From Phreatobacter sp. (lineage in GTDB: Bacteria; Pseudomonadota; Alphaproteobacteria; Rhizobiales; Phreatobacteraceae): DNA of 64,000 bases. Made by a program: the position numbers and the translations under genes. A model generated the notes under the pieces. It saw only the letters and a program-made list of their open reading frames with translations, had not been told where the DNA came from and made no database searches. Numbering within the stretch: position 1 is the stretch's first letter; each line of letters begins with the position of its first letter. This document shows positions 26,090 to 34,764 of the stretch, in pieces. The stretch is from NCBI RefSeq assembly GCF_022843985.1, contig NZ_JALHMP010000005.1, positions 62,001-126,000 on the forward strand, given 5' to 3'.

Positions 26090-27338
26090 GGCTGATGTGT
26101 CGCGGATGACGGCGCCGCTGTCGAGCGGGGGGACGGCGCGCTGGCTTGCGCTGGTCGGTATCGGCGAGGACGGGCGGGCGGGGCTCGCCCCGGCCGCCGC
26201 CGCGGCGCTGGATGCGGCGGATCTGGTCGTCGGCGGCGAGCGCCACCTGGCACTGGCGGCGCCGCTCGCGGCCCGGACGCTGGCCTGGCCTAGCCCGCTC
26301 CATGCGGCCTTTCCGGAGATTCTCGCCCATCGCGGCCGGCGGGTCTGCGTGCTCGCCACCGGCGATCCCTTCCACCACGGTGTCGGCGTGTCATTGGCCG
26401 GGCTCATTTCCCCGGAGGAGATGCAGGTCTTTCCACAGCCCTCGGCCTATGCGCTCGCCTGCGCGCGGCTCGGCTGGGCGCAGCAGGACTGCGCGCTGGT
26501 CTCGCTGCATGGCCGGGCGCTGGAGCGGATCATCCCGCACCTGCAGCCCGGTGCGCGTATTCTCGCTCTCTCGTGGGACGGGTCGACGCCGGGACAGGTC
26601 GCAGCCCTGCTGGCCTCCCGCGGCATGGGTGGCTCGCGCCTGACCGTGCTCGAGGCCATGGGCGGGCCGCGTGAGCGGCTGCGTCAGGTCAGGGCTGCGA
26701 CCTTCGACCTCACCGATGTCGACCCGCTCAACACGCTCGCCGTCGCGGTGGTTGCCGACGAGGCCGCCGATGTCCTGCCTCTGGTGCCGGGGCTCCCCGA
26801 TGCGCTGTTCGAGAGCGACGGGCAATTGACGAAATCGGAGGTACGGGCGGTGACGCTGGCGGCGCTGGCGCCGCGGCGGGGCGAATGCCTCTGGGATATC
26901 GGCGCCGGCTCCGGCTCGGTCGGCATCGAATGGGCGCTGGCCCATCCGGACAACCGGGTGATCGCCATCGAGGCGCGGGCCGAGCGGGCCGGTCGTATCG
27001 GCCGCAATGCCGCGCGCTGCGGCGTCACGCAGCTGACAGTGATCGGCGGCGTGGCGCCCGCCGCCTTCGCCGGATTGCCGGCGCCCGATGCCGTGTTCAT
27101 CGGCGGCGGCCTCGGCGCGCCCGGCCTGTTCGGCGCTGCCTGGGAGGCGCTGCGGCCCGGCGGCCGTCTCGTCGCCAACGCCGTGTCGCTGGAGGGCGAG
27201 GCGCGGCTGGCAGCCCTGTTCCTCAGCCATGGCGGCACCATGCGCCGCATCCAGGTGTCGCGCCTCGACGCGGTGGGAACCATGCATGGCTGGCGGCCGG
27301 CCATGGCCGTCACACAGTGGCGGGTCGGCAAGCCATGA
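26088..27338 (+). CDS. cobL: Precorrin-6Y C5,15-methyltransferase (decarboxylating)
   Basis: Bifunctional enzyme giving precorrin-8X. The N-terminal half (about 1-200) is the CbiE-type methyltransferase ([27 protein letters not shown]); the C-terminal half is the CbiT-type methyltransferase/decarboxylase ([34 protein letters not shown]). ATG 26088 is preferred because gggagg lies 7 bases upstream; ATG 26082 would be only one base from it. The length is 416 residues. Its stop overlaps cobE (ATGA), so cobL-E-M-A-B form one coupled operon. Confidence 0.94.
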   Translation: MADVSRMTAPLSSGGTARWLALVGIGEDGRAGLAPAAAAALDAADLVVGGERHLALAAPLAARTLAWPSPLHAAFPEILAHRGRRVCVLATGDPFHHGVGVSLAGLISPEEMQVFPQPSAYALACARLGWAQQDCALVSLHGRALERIIPHLQPGARILALSWDGSTPGQVAALLASRGMGGSRLTVLEAMGGPRERLRQVRAATFDLTDVDPLNTLAVAVVADEAADVLPLVPGLPDALFESDGQLTKSEVRAVTLAALAPRRGECLWDIGAGSGSVGIEWALAHPDNRVIAIEARAERAGRIGRNAARCGVTQLTVIGGVAPAAFAGLPAPDAVFIGGGLGAPGLFGAAWEALRPGGRLVANAVSLEGEARLAALFLSHGGTMRRIQVSRLDAVGTMHGWRPAMAVTQWRVGKP

Positions 27339-27745
27339 GCGGGCCCGCGATGATCGCTGCCGGCCTCGGCCTGCGGCCCGGCACCGGCGAGGCCGCCATC
27401 CGCGCCTGTCTCGACCTCGCTCTCGCGCGGCTGTCGCTTGGCCCCGGCGATCTCGGCTGTCTGGCAACGGTCTCCAACCGTGTCGCGGAGCCGGGCCTGG
27501 CGGCGCTCGCCGGGCGGCTCGGCCTGCCGCTGCTCGGGCTGCCCGAGGCGGCTCTGGCCGGCATGGATGCCGGCTGCGTCACGCGCTCCGCCCGTGTCGT
27601 CGCTCTCCATGGCGTCGGGTCCGTGGCGGAGGCCGCCGCACTGGCCGCGGCGGGCCCGGATGCCGTGCTGATCGTCACCCGCATCGCCCTCGGGCCCGTC
27701 ACCTGTGCGCTCGCCCGCAAACCTCCGCGACAGGAGCGGCCATGA
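27335..27745 (+). CDS. cobE: CobE, cobalamin biosynthesis protein (CbiG C-terminal-like)
   Basis: A 136-residue protein with the CobE/CbiG-C fold pattern: [77 protein letters not shown], and a C-terminal [12 protein letters not shown]. CobE belongs to the aerobic pathway but its exact role is not settled. ATGA overlaps link it to cobL upstream and cobM downstream. Confidence 0.85.
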   Translation: MSGPAMIAAGLGLRPGTGEAAIRACLDLALARLSLGPGDLGCLATVSNRVAEPGLAALAGRLGLPLLGLPEAALAGMDAGCVTRSARVVALHGVGSVAEAAALAAAGPDAVLIVTRIALGPVTCALARKPPRQERP

Positions 27746-28512
27746 CCGTCCATTTCATCGGTGCCGGACCGGGTGCGGCCGACCTCATCACCCTGCGCGG
27801 CCGTGATCTGATCGCCCGCTGTCCGGTCTGTCTCTATGCCGGCTCACTGATCCCGCGCGACATGCTCGCCTGGTGCCCGCCCCAGGCGCGGATCGTCGAC
27901 ACCGCCCCGCTGGACCTCGACGCCATCATGGCCGAGATCGTCGCGGCGGACGCGGCGGGCCAGGACGTGGCGCGGCTCCATTCCGGCGACCTCTCGGTGT
28001 GGAGCGCCATGGGCGAGCAGTTGCGCCGGCTCGATGCGGCGGGCATCGCCTATACGGTGACACCCGGCGTTCCGGCCTTCGCCGCCGCGGCGGCGGTGCT
28101 GGCGCGTGAGCTCACCCTGCCGGAGGTCGCCCAGTCGGTGGTGCTGACGCGCACCTCGGGTCGCGCCACGGCCATGCCGCCGGGCGAGACGCTGGCGGCC
28201 TTCGGGGCGACGGGTGCGACGCTCGCCATCCATCTGTCGATCCACGTGGTCGACAGGGTGGTCGCGGAGCTGATGCCCTTCTACGGAGCCGACTGCCCGG
28301 CCGTCGTGGTCTTTCGGGCCTCCTGGCCTGACGAACAGGTGATCCGCGCGACGCTCGGCAGCCTCGCCGCGGCGGTCGCTGCAATGGGCGTCGAACGCAC
28401 CGCGCTGATCCTCGTCGGGCCGGCGCTGTCGGCACGCGACTTTCGCGAGAGCGCCCTCTATGCCACCGGCTATGACCGCAGGTTCCGGCCCGGCGGTGGA
28501 GATGCGGTATGA
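27742..28512 (+). CDS. cobM: Precorrin-4 C11-methyltransferase
   Basis: Methylates precorrin-4 at C11 to give precorrin-5. The 256 residues carry [92 protein letters not shown] and [19 protein letters not shown], all characteristic of CobM/CbiF. It is translationally coupled to cobE and cobA by ATGA overlaps. Confidence 0.95.
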   Translation: MTVHFIGAGPGAADLITLRGRDLIARCPVCLYAGSLIPRDMLAWCPPQARIVDTAPLDLDAIMAEIVAADAAGQDVARLHSGDLSVWSAMGEQLRRLDAAGIAYTVTPGVPAFAAAAAVLARELTLPEVAQSVVLTRTSGRATAMPPGETLAAFGATGATLAIHLSIHVVDRVVAELMPFYGADCPAVVVFRASWPDEQVIRATLGSLAAAVAAMGVERTALILVGPALSARDFRESALYATGYDRRFRPGGGDAV

Positions 28513-29312
28513 GCGCCCTGTCGAAGCCGCTCTCCTTCCTGCCGGATCTGGCGCCCGGTACCGTCTGGCTGGTCGGGGCCGGTCCCGGCGATCCCGGCCT
28601 CATGACGCTGACAGCCCTGCACGGGCTCGGCCAGGCCGATGTCGTGGTCCACGACGCCCTGGTGGATGCGCGGATCCTCATGCTGGCGCGGCCCGGCGCC
28701 CGCCTGGTCAATGCCGGCAAGCGGGGTCACCAGCCCTCGCCGCGTCAGGTCGACATCAATGCCAGCCTCGTCGCCGAGGCGCAGGCCGGCCGGCGGGTGC
28801 TGCGGCTGAAGGGCGGCGACCCCTTCATCTTCGGCCGCGGCCACGAGGAGGCGACGGCCCTGGCCGCCGCCGGGATCGGCTTCCGTGTCGTGCCCGGCGT
28901 CTCGTCGGGCCTTGCGAGCCTGGCGCTCCACGGCGTTCCCGCGACCGCCCGCGACACCAACCATGCCGTGATCCTGGCGACCGGCCACCTGGCCGGGGAT
29001 GCCGCCATGGACTGGCGGGCGCTCGCCCGCTGCGGCCAGCCGCTGGTCCTCTACATGGCGGTGTCGACCATGGGCCCGATCTCCGCCGAGCTCATCGCCG
29101 GCGGGCTTGCGGCGGAGACACCGGTGCTGGTCGTCCACCGGGCGACGACAGAGCGCGAGGAGGTGGCCGAGGCACGGCTCTGCGACCTCGCCGGGATGGC
29201 GCGGAGCGGCCAGATCCGCTCGCCTGCCATCGTCGCGGTCGGCGCCATCGCGGCGCTGCGTCGGGATATCCTGCCCCATCTCACCACGGCAGCGGTGGAG
29301 CCCACGGCATGA
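28509..29312 (+). CDS. cobA: Uroporphyrinogen-III C-methyltransferase
   Basis: Makes precorrin-2 by two methylations of uroporphyrinogen III, the branch point from heme to corrin or siroheme. The 267 residues have [87 protein letters not shown] and LYMAVSTM. There is no fused CysG oxidase domain, so this is the corrin-dedicated SUMT form. Overlaps of four bases at both ends keep it in the cobL-B operon. Confidence 0.95.
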   Translation: MSALSKPLSFLPDLAPGTVWLVGAGPGDPGLMTLTALHGLGQADVVVHDALVDARILMLARPGARLVNAGKRGHQPSPRQVDINASLVAEAQAGRRVLRLKGGDPFIFGRGHEEATALAAAGIGFRVVPGVSSGLASLALHGVPATARDTNHAVILATGHLAGDAAMDWRALARCGQPLVLYMAVSTMGPISAELIAGGLAAETPVLVVHRATTEREEVAEARLCDLAGMARSGQIRSPAIVAVGAIAALRRDILPHLTTAAVEPTA

Positions 29313-30631
29313 GCGCCCCCGGCCTCCTGATCGGCGCGCCGCGGTCCGGTTCCGGCAAGACCACCGTCACCCTCGGTATCCAGAGGGCCTTGCGCGCGCG
29401 TGGTCTCGCGGTGCGCGGCGTGAAGTGCGGACCCGACTATATCGATCCCGCCTTCCATGCCGCCGCCACGGGAGCGCCGAGTTGCAACCTCGACAGTTTC
29501 GCCATGCCGGACGGTCTGGTCGCCGCCCTCGCGCGCGAGGCCGCGACCGGCTCCGACATCGTCATCGCCGAAGGGTCGATGGGCCTCTTCGACGGCGTGA
29601 GGGCCGCCGCCGGCCGGACCGGGGCCAGCGCCGACATCGCCGCTAGGCTCGGCTGGCCGGTGGTTCTGGTGATCGATGTCTCCGGCCAGGCCCAGTCGGC
29701 GGCGGCGGTGGCGCTCGGCTTCCAGCGCTACGACCCGCGCATCACCCTTGCCGGCGTCATCCTCAACAAGGTGGCGAGCGAGCGCCACCGCCGGCTCGCC
29801 GCCGATGGCATGGAACGCATCGGCACGCGGGTCTTCGGGGCGCTGCCGCGCGAGGCCGGGCTGATCCTCCCCGAACGCCATCTCGGCCTCGTCCAGGCCG
29901 GCGAGACCACCGATCTCCAGGCCCGCCTCGACAGGCTGGGCGAAGCCGTGGCGGCGGCGGTCGATCTCGACGCGCTGCTGGCGGCCGCCGGCGGTGTCAC
30001 GCACGAGGCGGCGCCGGTCACCGGGCCGCCGGTGCCGCCGCCCGGCCGGCGGGTGGCGGTGGCGCGCGATGCTGCCTTCTCCTTCATCTATCCCCATGTC
30101 GAGGCGGGCTGGCGTGCCGCCGGGACAGTGCTCGTGCCATTTTCGCCGCTCGCCGACGAGGCGCCTCCGGAGGACTGCGACGCCTGCTGGCTGCCGGGCG
30201 GCTATCCGGAACTGCATGCGCCGCGGCTGGCTGCGGCGGGCGGCTTCATGGCGGGGCTCCGCCGCTTTGCGGCGACGCGTCCGGTCCATGGCGAGTGCGG
30301 CGGCTACATGGTCCTCGGCGAGGCGCTGGTCGATGCCGAGGGCATCGCCCATCCCATGGCGGTGCTGCTGCCGGTGACGACGAGCTTCGCCAGGCGCAGG
30401 ATGTCGCTCGGCTACCGGCTGGTGACGACGCAGCAGGCCAGCGCCCTGGGGCCGGCGGGAACGGCGCTGTCCGGTCACGAGTTCCACTATGCGACCATCA
30501 CGCAAGCGGCGGCCGAGGGAGCTCTGGGGACGGCGCGCGACGCCGAGGGCGCCCTGCTCGGACCGGTAGGCCATGTGCGCGGCCAGGTGTCGGGGTCGTT
30601 CTTCCATGCCATGGCGCGGCTGGCCGGGTGA
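29309..30631 (+). CDS. cobB: Hydrogenobyrinic acid a,c-diamide synthase
   Basis: ATP- and glutamine-dependent amidation of carboxyls a and c before cobalt insertion. The 440 residues have a P-loop (IGAPRSGSGKTTVTLG, about 8-22), VKCGPDYIDPAFH, SMGLFDG, a central RVAVARDAAFSFIYPH, and a class I glutaminase domain with the nucleophile in HGECGGYMVLGEAL (about residue 330) and LSGHEFHYAT. The start is ATG in the ATGA overlap with cobA. It converges on cobF with only 2 bases between stop codons. Confidence 0.94.
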   Translation: MSAPGLLIGAPRSGSGKTTVTLGIQRALRARGLAVRGVKCGPDYIDPAFHAAATGAPSCNLDSFAMPDGLVAALAREAATGSDIVIAEGSMGLFDGVRAAAGRTGASADIAARLGWPVVLVIDVSGQAQSAAAVALGFQRYDPRITLAGVILNKVASERHRRLAADGMERIGTRVFGALPREAGLILPERHLGLVQAGETTDLQARLDRLGEAVAAAVDLDALLAAAGGVTHEAAPVTGPPVPPPGRRVAVARDAAFSFIYPHVEAGWRAAGTVLVPFSPLADEAPPEDCDACWLPGGYPELHAPRLAAAGGFMAGLRRFAATRPVHGECGGYMVLGEALVDAEGIAHPMAVLLPVTTSFARRRMSLGYRLVTTQQASALGPAGTALSGHEFHYATITQAAAEGALGTARDAEGALLGPVGHVRGQVSGSFFHAMARLAG

Positions 30632-30633
30632 GA

Positions 30634-31389
30634 TCAAGCCTGAGACCGGCGCAGCAGGTAGGTGTCCATGATCCAGCCGATAGCGGCCCGCCGCTCGGCG
30701 CGCAGCGCCAGGATGGTCTCGCGGATCTCCGTCAGCGGGCCTGCCATCAGCACTTCGTCGGGCGTGCCGAGATAGGCGCCCCACCAGATGTCGAGCCCGC
30801 GTGGATTGATGGAGGCGAGCCCCGTGCCGTCATCGAGCATGACGACGGTCGAATCGACCTCCGGCGGTAATCCCTGCGCGATGCGCCGGCCGGTGGTGAC
30901 GTGGACCGGTTCGCCGATCCGGTTGAGCGGGATGCGGTGCGCCGCGGCGAGGGCCTGGGGGGCGCTGATGCCGGGAATGACGTCGAGCCGGAACGCCAGG
31001 CCGTCGGCCGCCACCGCCCCGAGGATCCGGATGGCACTGTCGTAGAGCGCCGGGTCGCCCCAGACGAGGACGGCGCCATGGCTCCCGTCGGGCAGTTCCC
31101 GGGCAATCGCCTCGGCGAAAAGGCGGGCGCGGGCGGCATGCCAGTCGGCGACCGCGGCGCCGTAGTCGCCCGCGGCCGCGCGGCGCACATCGGCGATGCG
31201 GACAAGCCGCCAGCCGGGCTTCCGCGCGAAGCGGGCGAGGATCGACTCGCGCAGGCCGACGAGCTGATCGGCGGCGGTGCCCTTCTCGATGATGAAGAAG
31301 ACCTCGGCCTGGCCGATGGCCTCGACCGCCTGAAGGGTAAGGTGGTCCGGATGGCCGGCACCGATGCCGACGAGCGTGATGGCGCGCAT
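30634..31389 (-). CDS. cobF: Precorrin-6A synthase (deacetylating)
   Basis: Methylates C1 of precorrin-5 with loss of acetate, a step found only in the aerobic pathway. The 251 residues carry ITLVGIGAGHPDHLTLQAVEAI, FFIIEKGTAADQLVGLRESIL, VLVWGDPALYDSAIRIL, VIPGISAPQALAAAHRIPLNRIGEPVHVTTGR, and a C-terminal LDIWWGAYLGTPDEVLMAGPL. The ATG at 31389 fits the family N-terminus; ATG 31407 and 31455 are possible but lack good ribosome binding sites. It is transcribed opposite to the cobL-B operon, from the spacer it shares with uxaC. Confidence 0.92.
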   Translation of the reverse strand: MRAITLVGIGAGHPDHLTLQAVEAIGQAEVFFIIEKGTAADQLVGLRESILARFARKPGWRLVRIADVRRAAAGDYGAAVADWHAARARLFAEAIARELPDGSHGAVLVWGDPALYDSAIRILGAVAADGLAFRLDVIPGISAPQALAAAHRIPLNRIGEPVHVTTGRRIAQGLPPEVDSTVVMLDDGTGLASINPRGLDIWWGAYLGTPDEVLMAGPLTEIRETILALRAERRAAIGWIMDTYLLRRSQA

Positions 31390-31443
31390 CCCGTCTGCGT
31401 GCCCCATTGCCGGCACGGCGACAAGCCCTGACACGTTGACTTC

Positions 31444-31465
31444 GCAAACTACCATACTAGTTTGC
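31444..31465. promoter_or_regulatory. Perfect 8-bp-arm palindrome upstream of uxaC
   Basis: GCAAACTA (31444-31451) and TAGTTTGC (31458-31465) are perfect reverse complements with a 6-bp spacer. The site lies in the cobF-uxaC spacer, 57 bp before the uxaC ATG, and a TTGACT -35-like element begins at 31436. The shape suits a GntR- or LacI-type sugar-acid repressor; no such gene is in the window. Confidence 0.5.
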
Positions 31466-31521
31466 TGCGGCTATCGGAGGAAAGGCACGACATCAAGCGG
31501 CCATCCGGAGCGGGAGGATCC

Positions 31522-32958
31522 ATGACCCCGTCGCGGCTGCCATCGCCCTCGAGCCGGATCTGCGCCCCCGACCGGCTCCTGCCGCTCGATCCCACGGCCC
31601 GGGCGGTGGCGCGGCGGCTCTACGACAGCGTCGCCAACCTGCCGATCGTCTCGCCGCATGGCCATACCGATCCGCGCTGGTATGCCGAGAACGCCGCCTT
31701 TCCCGATCCGGCGACGCTCTTCGTCGTGCCCGATCATTATGTCTTCCGCATGCTCTATGCGCAGGGCGTGAGCCTGGAATCCCTCGGCGTGCCGACAAAG
31801 GATGGCACGCCGGTCGAGACAGACCCGCGGGCCATCTGGCGGCGCTTCGCGGCACATTACCATCTCTTTCGCGGCACGCCGACGCGGCTGTGGCTCGACC
31901 ATGCCTTCGCCGCCCTGTTCGGCCTCGACGCGCGGCTGTCGGCGGCCAATGCCGACCGCGTCTATGACCTGATCGACCATGCGCTGCGGCAGCCGGCCTA
32001 TCGTCCGCGCGCGCTGTTCGAGACCTTCGGCATCGAGGTGATCGCGACGACGGAGGGGGCGCTCGACGATCTCAAGTCGCATGCCGCCATTGCCGCCTCC
32101 GGCTGGGGCGGTCGCGTGGTGACCACCTACCGGCCCGATGCGGTGGTCGACCCGGACTTCGAGGGGTTCGGAGCCAATGTCGTCCGGTTCGGCGAACTGA
32201 CCGGCGAGGACACGGCGACATGGGCCGGCTATCTCGCGGCCCATCGCCAGCGCCGTGCCTTCTTCAAGGCGCATGGTGCCACGGCCTCCGACCACGGCCA
32301 CCCGTCGGCGCGCACGGCGAACCTGTCTCCGGTGGAGGCCGAGGTGCTCTTCGCAAAGGTCGTCGCCGGCACCGCGACGGCAGTGGAGGCGGACCTTTTC
32401 CGCGGCCAGATGCTGACGGAGATGGCGCGCATGAGCCTCGATGACGGGCTGGTGCTGCAGATCCATCCGGGCTCGCGGCGCAACCACAATGCCGGAATCT
32501 TCGCCCGCTTCGGCCGCGACATGGGCGCCGACATTCCCGGCCCGACGGACTATGTCGCCGCCCTGAAGCCGCTGCTCGACGCTGTTGGTAACGAGCCCTC
32601 GCTCACCATCATCCTCTTTACCCTGGACGAGACGGCCTATTCGCGCGAGCTCGCGCCGCTCGCCGGCCATTATCCGGCGCTGCGGCTGGGGCCGCCCTGG
32701 TGGTTCTTCGATTCGGTCGAGGGTATGAAGCGCTTCAAGAGCCAGGCGATCGAGACGGCGGGTTTCTACAACACGGTCGGCTTCAACGACGATACGCGCG
32801 CCTTCCCGTCCATCCCGGCCCGCCACGACGTGGCGCGGCGGGTCGACTGCGCCCATCTCGCCGAGCTCGTCTGCGACGGCCGGCTCGACGAGGACGAGGC
32901 GCAGGACCTCGCCGTCGATCTCGCCTACCGGCTGGCCAAGGAAGCCTACCGGTTGTGA
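31522..32958 (+). CDS. uxaC: Glucuronate/galacturonate isomerase
   Basis: Isomerises D-glucuronate to D-fructuronate, or D-galacturonate to D-tagaturonate, at the start of hexuronate breakdown. The 478 residues contain the metal-binding NLPIVSPHGHTDPRWYAENAAFPDP and family segments ALFETFGIEVIATTEGALDDL, LQIHPGSRRNHN, PPWWFFDSVEGMKRF and GFYNTVGFNDDTRAFPSIPARHDVARR. The ATG at 31522 has gggagga upstream. No other hexuronate genes are nearby, so it stands alone between cobF and recR. Confidence 0.93.
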   Translation: MTPSRLPSPSSRICAPDRLLPLDPTARAVARRLYDSVANLPIVSPHGHTDPRWYAENAAFPDPATLFVVPDHYVFRMLYAQGVSLESLGVPTKDGTPVETDPRAIWRRFAAHYHLFRGTPTRLWLDHAFAALFGLDARLSAANADRVYDLIDHALRQPAYRPRALFETFGIEVIATTEGALDDLKSHAAIAASGWGGRVVTTYRPDAVVDPDFEGFGANVVRFGELTGEDTATWAGYLAAHRQRRAFFKAHGATASDHGHPSARTANLSPVEAEVLFAKVVAGTATAVEADLFRGQMLTEMARMSLDDGLVLQIHPGSRRNHNAGIFARFGRDMGADIPGPTDYVAALKPLLDAVGNEPSLTIILFTLDETAYSRELAPLAGHYPALRLGPPWWFFDSVEGMKRFKSQAIETAGFYNTVGFNDDTRAFPSIPARHDVARRVDCAHLAELVCDGRLDEDEAQDLAVDLAYRLAKEAYRL

Positions 32959-33003
32959 GAGGCGGGCCCTCCGCCCTGCGCAGAGACCGCGGTGCGGCCC
33001 CCT

Positions 33004-33097
33004 CCGTCATGGCCGGGCTTGGGCCGGCCATCCACGACTTGAACACTGCCGTCCGAAGGGAAGTCGTGGATGCCCGGCATAAGGCCGGGCATGACGG
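33004..33097. repeat. Dispersed palindromic repeat, copy 1
   Basis: An imperfect inverted repeat with arms of about 37 bases, starting CCGTCATGGCCGGGC and ending with GGCCGGGCATGACGG; each arm ends inward in CATCCACGACTT/AAGTCGTGGATG. It occupies the intergenic space between uxaC and recR. A second copy lies at 33813-33905. Repeats of this wording (cgtcatggccggg ... ccatccacgac) are, from memory, common in Rhizobiales intergenic DNA; this is not checked here. Confidence 0.85.
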
Positions 33098-33158
33098 TGA
33101 AGGTTCCGGCGGCGAGCCTCGAAGGACGCACTTGTGTTCTGCAGGGCTCCCGCGCGCC

Positions 33159-33764
33159 TCAAAACGTCGTGCGCGAGCGGATGGCGGCGGAGATCGTGCC
33201 CTCGTCGAGATAGTCGAGTTCGCCGCCGACCGGCACGCCGTGAGCGAGGCGGGTGACGGCCACGCCGGTGCCGGCGAGGAGGTCGGTGACGTAGTGCGCC
33301 GTGGTCTGGCCGTCGACCGTGGCGTTGACCGCGAGGATCACCTCGCGCACGCCGCCCTCGCGGACCCGGTTGACCAGGCTTTCGATATTGAGGTCCTGCG
33401 GCCCGACGCCATCGAGCGGCGACAGCGTGCCGCCGAGCACATGGTACTTGGCATTGATCGCCCCGGCGCGCTCCAGCGCCCAGAGGTCGGAGACGTCCTC
33501 GACCACGACGATGACGCCGCCGTCGCGGCGCGGATCGGTGCAGATGGTGCAGGGATCGGAGGTGTCGACATTGCCGCAGACGCGGCAGATGACGATCTTG
33601 TCGAGGGCCTCAGCCATGGCCGCGGTCAGCGGCTGCATCAGGCTCTCGCGCTTCTTGACCAGATGCAGCGCGGCGCGCCGCGCCGAACGGGGCCCGAGGC
33701 CCGGCAGCTTGGCGAGGAGCTGGATCAGCCGCTCGATCTCGGGGCCCGTGACCCTCTTGGACAT
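33159..33764 (-). CDS. recR: Recombination mediator protein RecR
   Basis: Helps RecO load RecA onto single-stranded gaps. The 201 residues show the helix-hairpin-helix region [20 protein letters not shown], a four-cysteine zinc finger ([16 protein letters not shown], residues about 60-75), and the Toprim domain with [16 protein letters not shown] and [18 protein letters not shown]. It is downstream of dnaX and ybaB as in many bacteria, but here a cupin gene and a palindromic repeat lie between ybaB and recR. Confidence 0.95.
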   Translation of the reverse strand: MSKRVTGPEIERLIQLLAKLPGLGPRSARRAALHLVKKRESLMQPLTAAMAEALDKIVICRVCGNVDTSDPCTICTDPRRDGGVIVVVEDVSDLWALERAGAINAKYHVLGGTLSPLDGVGPQDLNIESLVNRVREGGVREVILAVNATVDGQTTAHYVTDLLAGTGVAVTRLAHGVPVGGELDYLDEGTISAAIRSRTTF

Positions 33765-33812
33765 GGATGGGCTACCTCTCCGGAGGAATCATCGACCGGT
33801 TCCTCAACCCCT

Positions 33813-33905
33813 CCGTCATGCCCGGCCTCGTGCCGGGCATCCACGACTTTTTGTCAGCCCCGGTGGTCAAGTCGTGGATGGCCGGGACAAGCCCGGCCAT
33901 GACGG
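33813..33905. repeat. Dispersed palindromic repeat, copy 2
   Basis: The same inverted repeat as at 33004-33097: left arm CCGTCATGCCCGGCCTCG onward, right arm ending CCCGGCCATGACGG, with central CATCCACGACTTT and AAGTCGTGGATGG. It lies between the recR start and the cupin gene, so recR is bracketed by the two copies. The variable centre differs between copies. Confidence 0.85.
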
Positions 33906-33942
33906 ACAGGGCGACGCCCGCATCGGCCATCCTGCCGCTCCG

Positions 33943-34413
33943 TCAGCTTTTGCGGCGGCTTTCGGTCCAGTCGCTCTGCCGCACGGTGTCCAGCGGCACT
34001 TCGGCGCCGAGCCCTTCGACGAAGGCGACGCCCTGGTCGGGATAGAGGCACACCTCGTGGGGAAAGCGGTTGCCGAAGGCCCAGATGACGAGGTCCGTGG
34101 TGCCGGTGTTCTCGAAACAATGCGGCTCTGGATCGCCGGCGCGGTAGCAGAAGGCCTCACCGGCCGTCGCGGGCAGGCGCTCCTCACCGTGGATGAGCGC
34201 GGCTTCGCCCGCCATGACCACCAGGATCTCCTCCTGGAACAGGTGCCGGTGGCGGCGCGAGGAGCGCATGCCCGGCTTCACCGTCTGGACGAGGAGGCCG
34301 ATCGTGTCGCTGCCGAGCGAGCGGCCGATATCGGTCATGGTGCCGCCGATGCCCGCCTCGAAAGCATAGGCGAAAGGCGCGATATCGGCGATGGCGACGC
34401 GGCGCGGCGACAT
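33943..34413 (-). CDS. Cupin-domain protein
   Basis: A 156-residue single-domain cupin. The first motif is VKPGMRSSRRHRHLFQEEILVVMAGEAALIHG, with the G(X)5HXH(X)3,4E(X)6G pattern slightly altered, and the second is PHCFENTGTTDLVIWAFGN. It probably binds a metal ion; substrate unknown. It starts 8 bases after the ybaB stop, so it belongs to the dnaX-ybaB transcript, an unusual neighbour for that pair. Confidence 0.75.
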   Translation of the reverse strand: MSPRRVAIADIAPFAYAFEAGIGGTMTDIGRSLGSDTIGLLVQTVKPGMRSSRRHRHLFQEEILVVMAGEAALIHGEERLPATAGEAFCYRAGDPEPHCFENTGTTDLVIWAFGNRFPHEVCLYPDQGVAFVEGLGAEVPLDTVRQSDWTESRRKS

Positions 34414-34420
34414 GGAAGCC

Positions 34421-34744
34421 TCAGAACGGCAGTTTCATGCCGGGCGGCAGCGGCAGGCCGCCGGTGACACTCTTCATCTTCTCCTGCATGACGATCTCGG
34501 CCTTGCGGCGGGCATCGGCATGGGCGGCGACGATGAGGTCCTCGACGATTTCCTTCTCGTCGGCCTTCAGCAGCGACGGGTCGACGGAGATGCTCCGGAG
34601 ATCGCCCTTCACGGTGAGGCTGACGGAGACCATGCCGCCGCCGGAGGTGCCCTGCACCTCGGTGCGCTCCATGTCGGCCTGGGCCTCCTGGAGCTTGGCC
34701 TGCATGGCCTGCGCCTGTTTCATCAGGCCCATAATGTCCTTCAT
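34421..34744 (-). CDS. ybaB: YbaB/EbfC family nucleoid-associated protein
   Basis: A 107-residue DNA-binding protein. MKDIMGLMKQAQAMQAKLQEAQADM at the N-terminus is the helical region and VSVSLTVKGDLRSISVDPSLL the central sheet; the protein ends in GLPLPPGMKLPF. The ATG at 34744 was chosen over 34801 because the family starts there. It lies 20 bases downstream of dnaX, the standard pairing. Confidence 0.93.
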   Translation of the reverse strand: MKDIMGLMKQAQAMQAKLQEAQADMERTEVQGTSGGGMVSVSLTVKGDLRSISVDPSLLKADEKEIVEDLIVAAHADARRKAEIVMQEKMKSVTGGLPLPPGMKLPF

Positions 34745-34764
34745 GGCGACATCCTTCGTGATCG

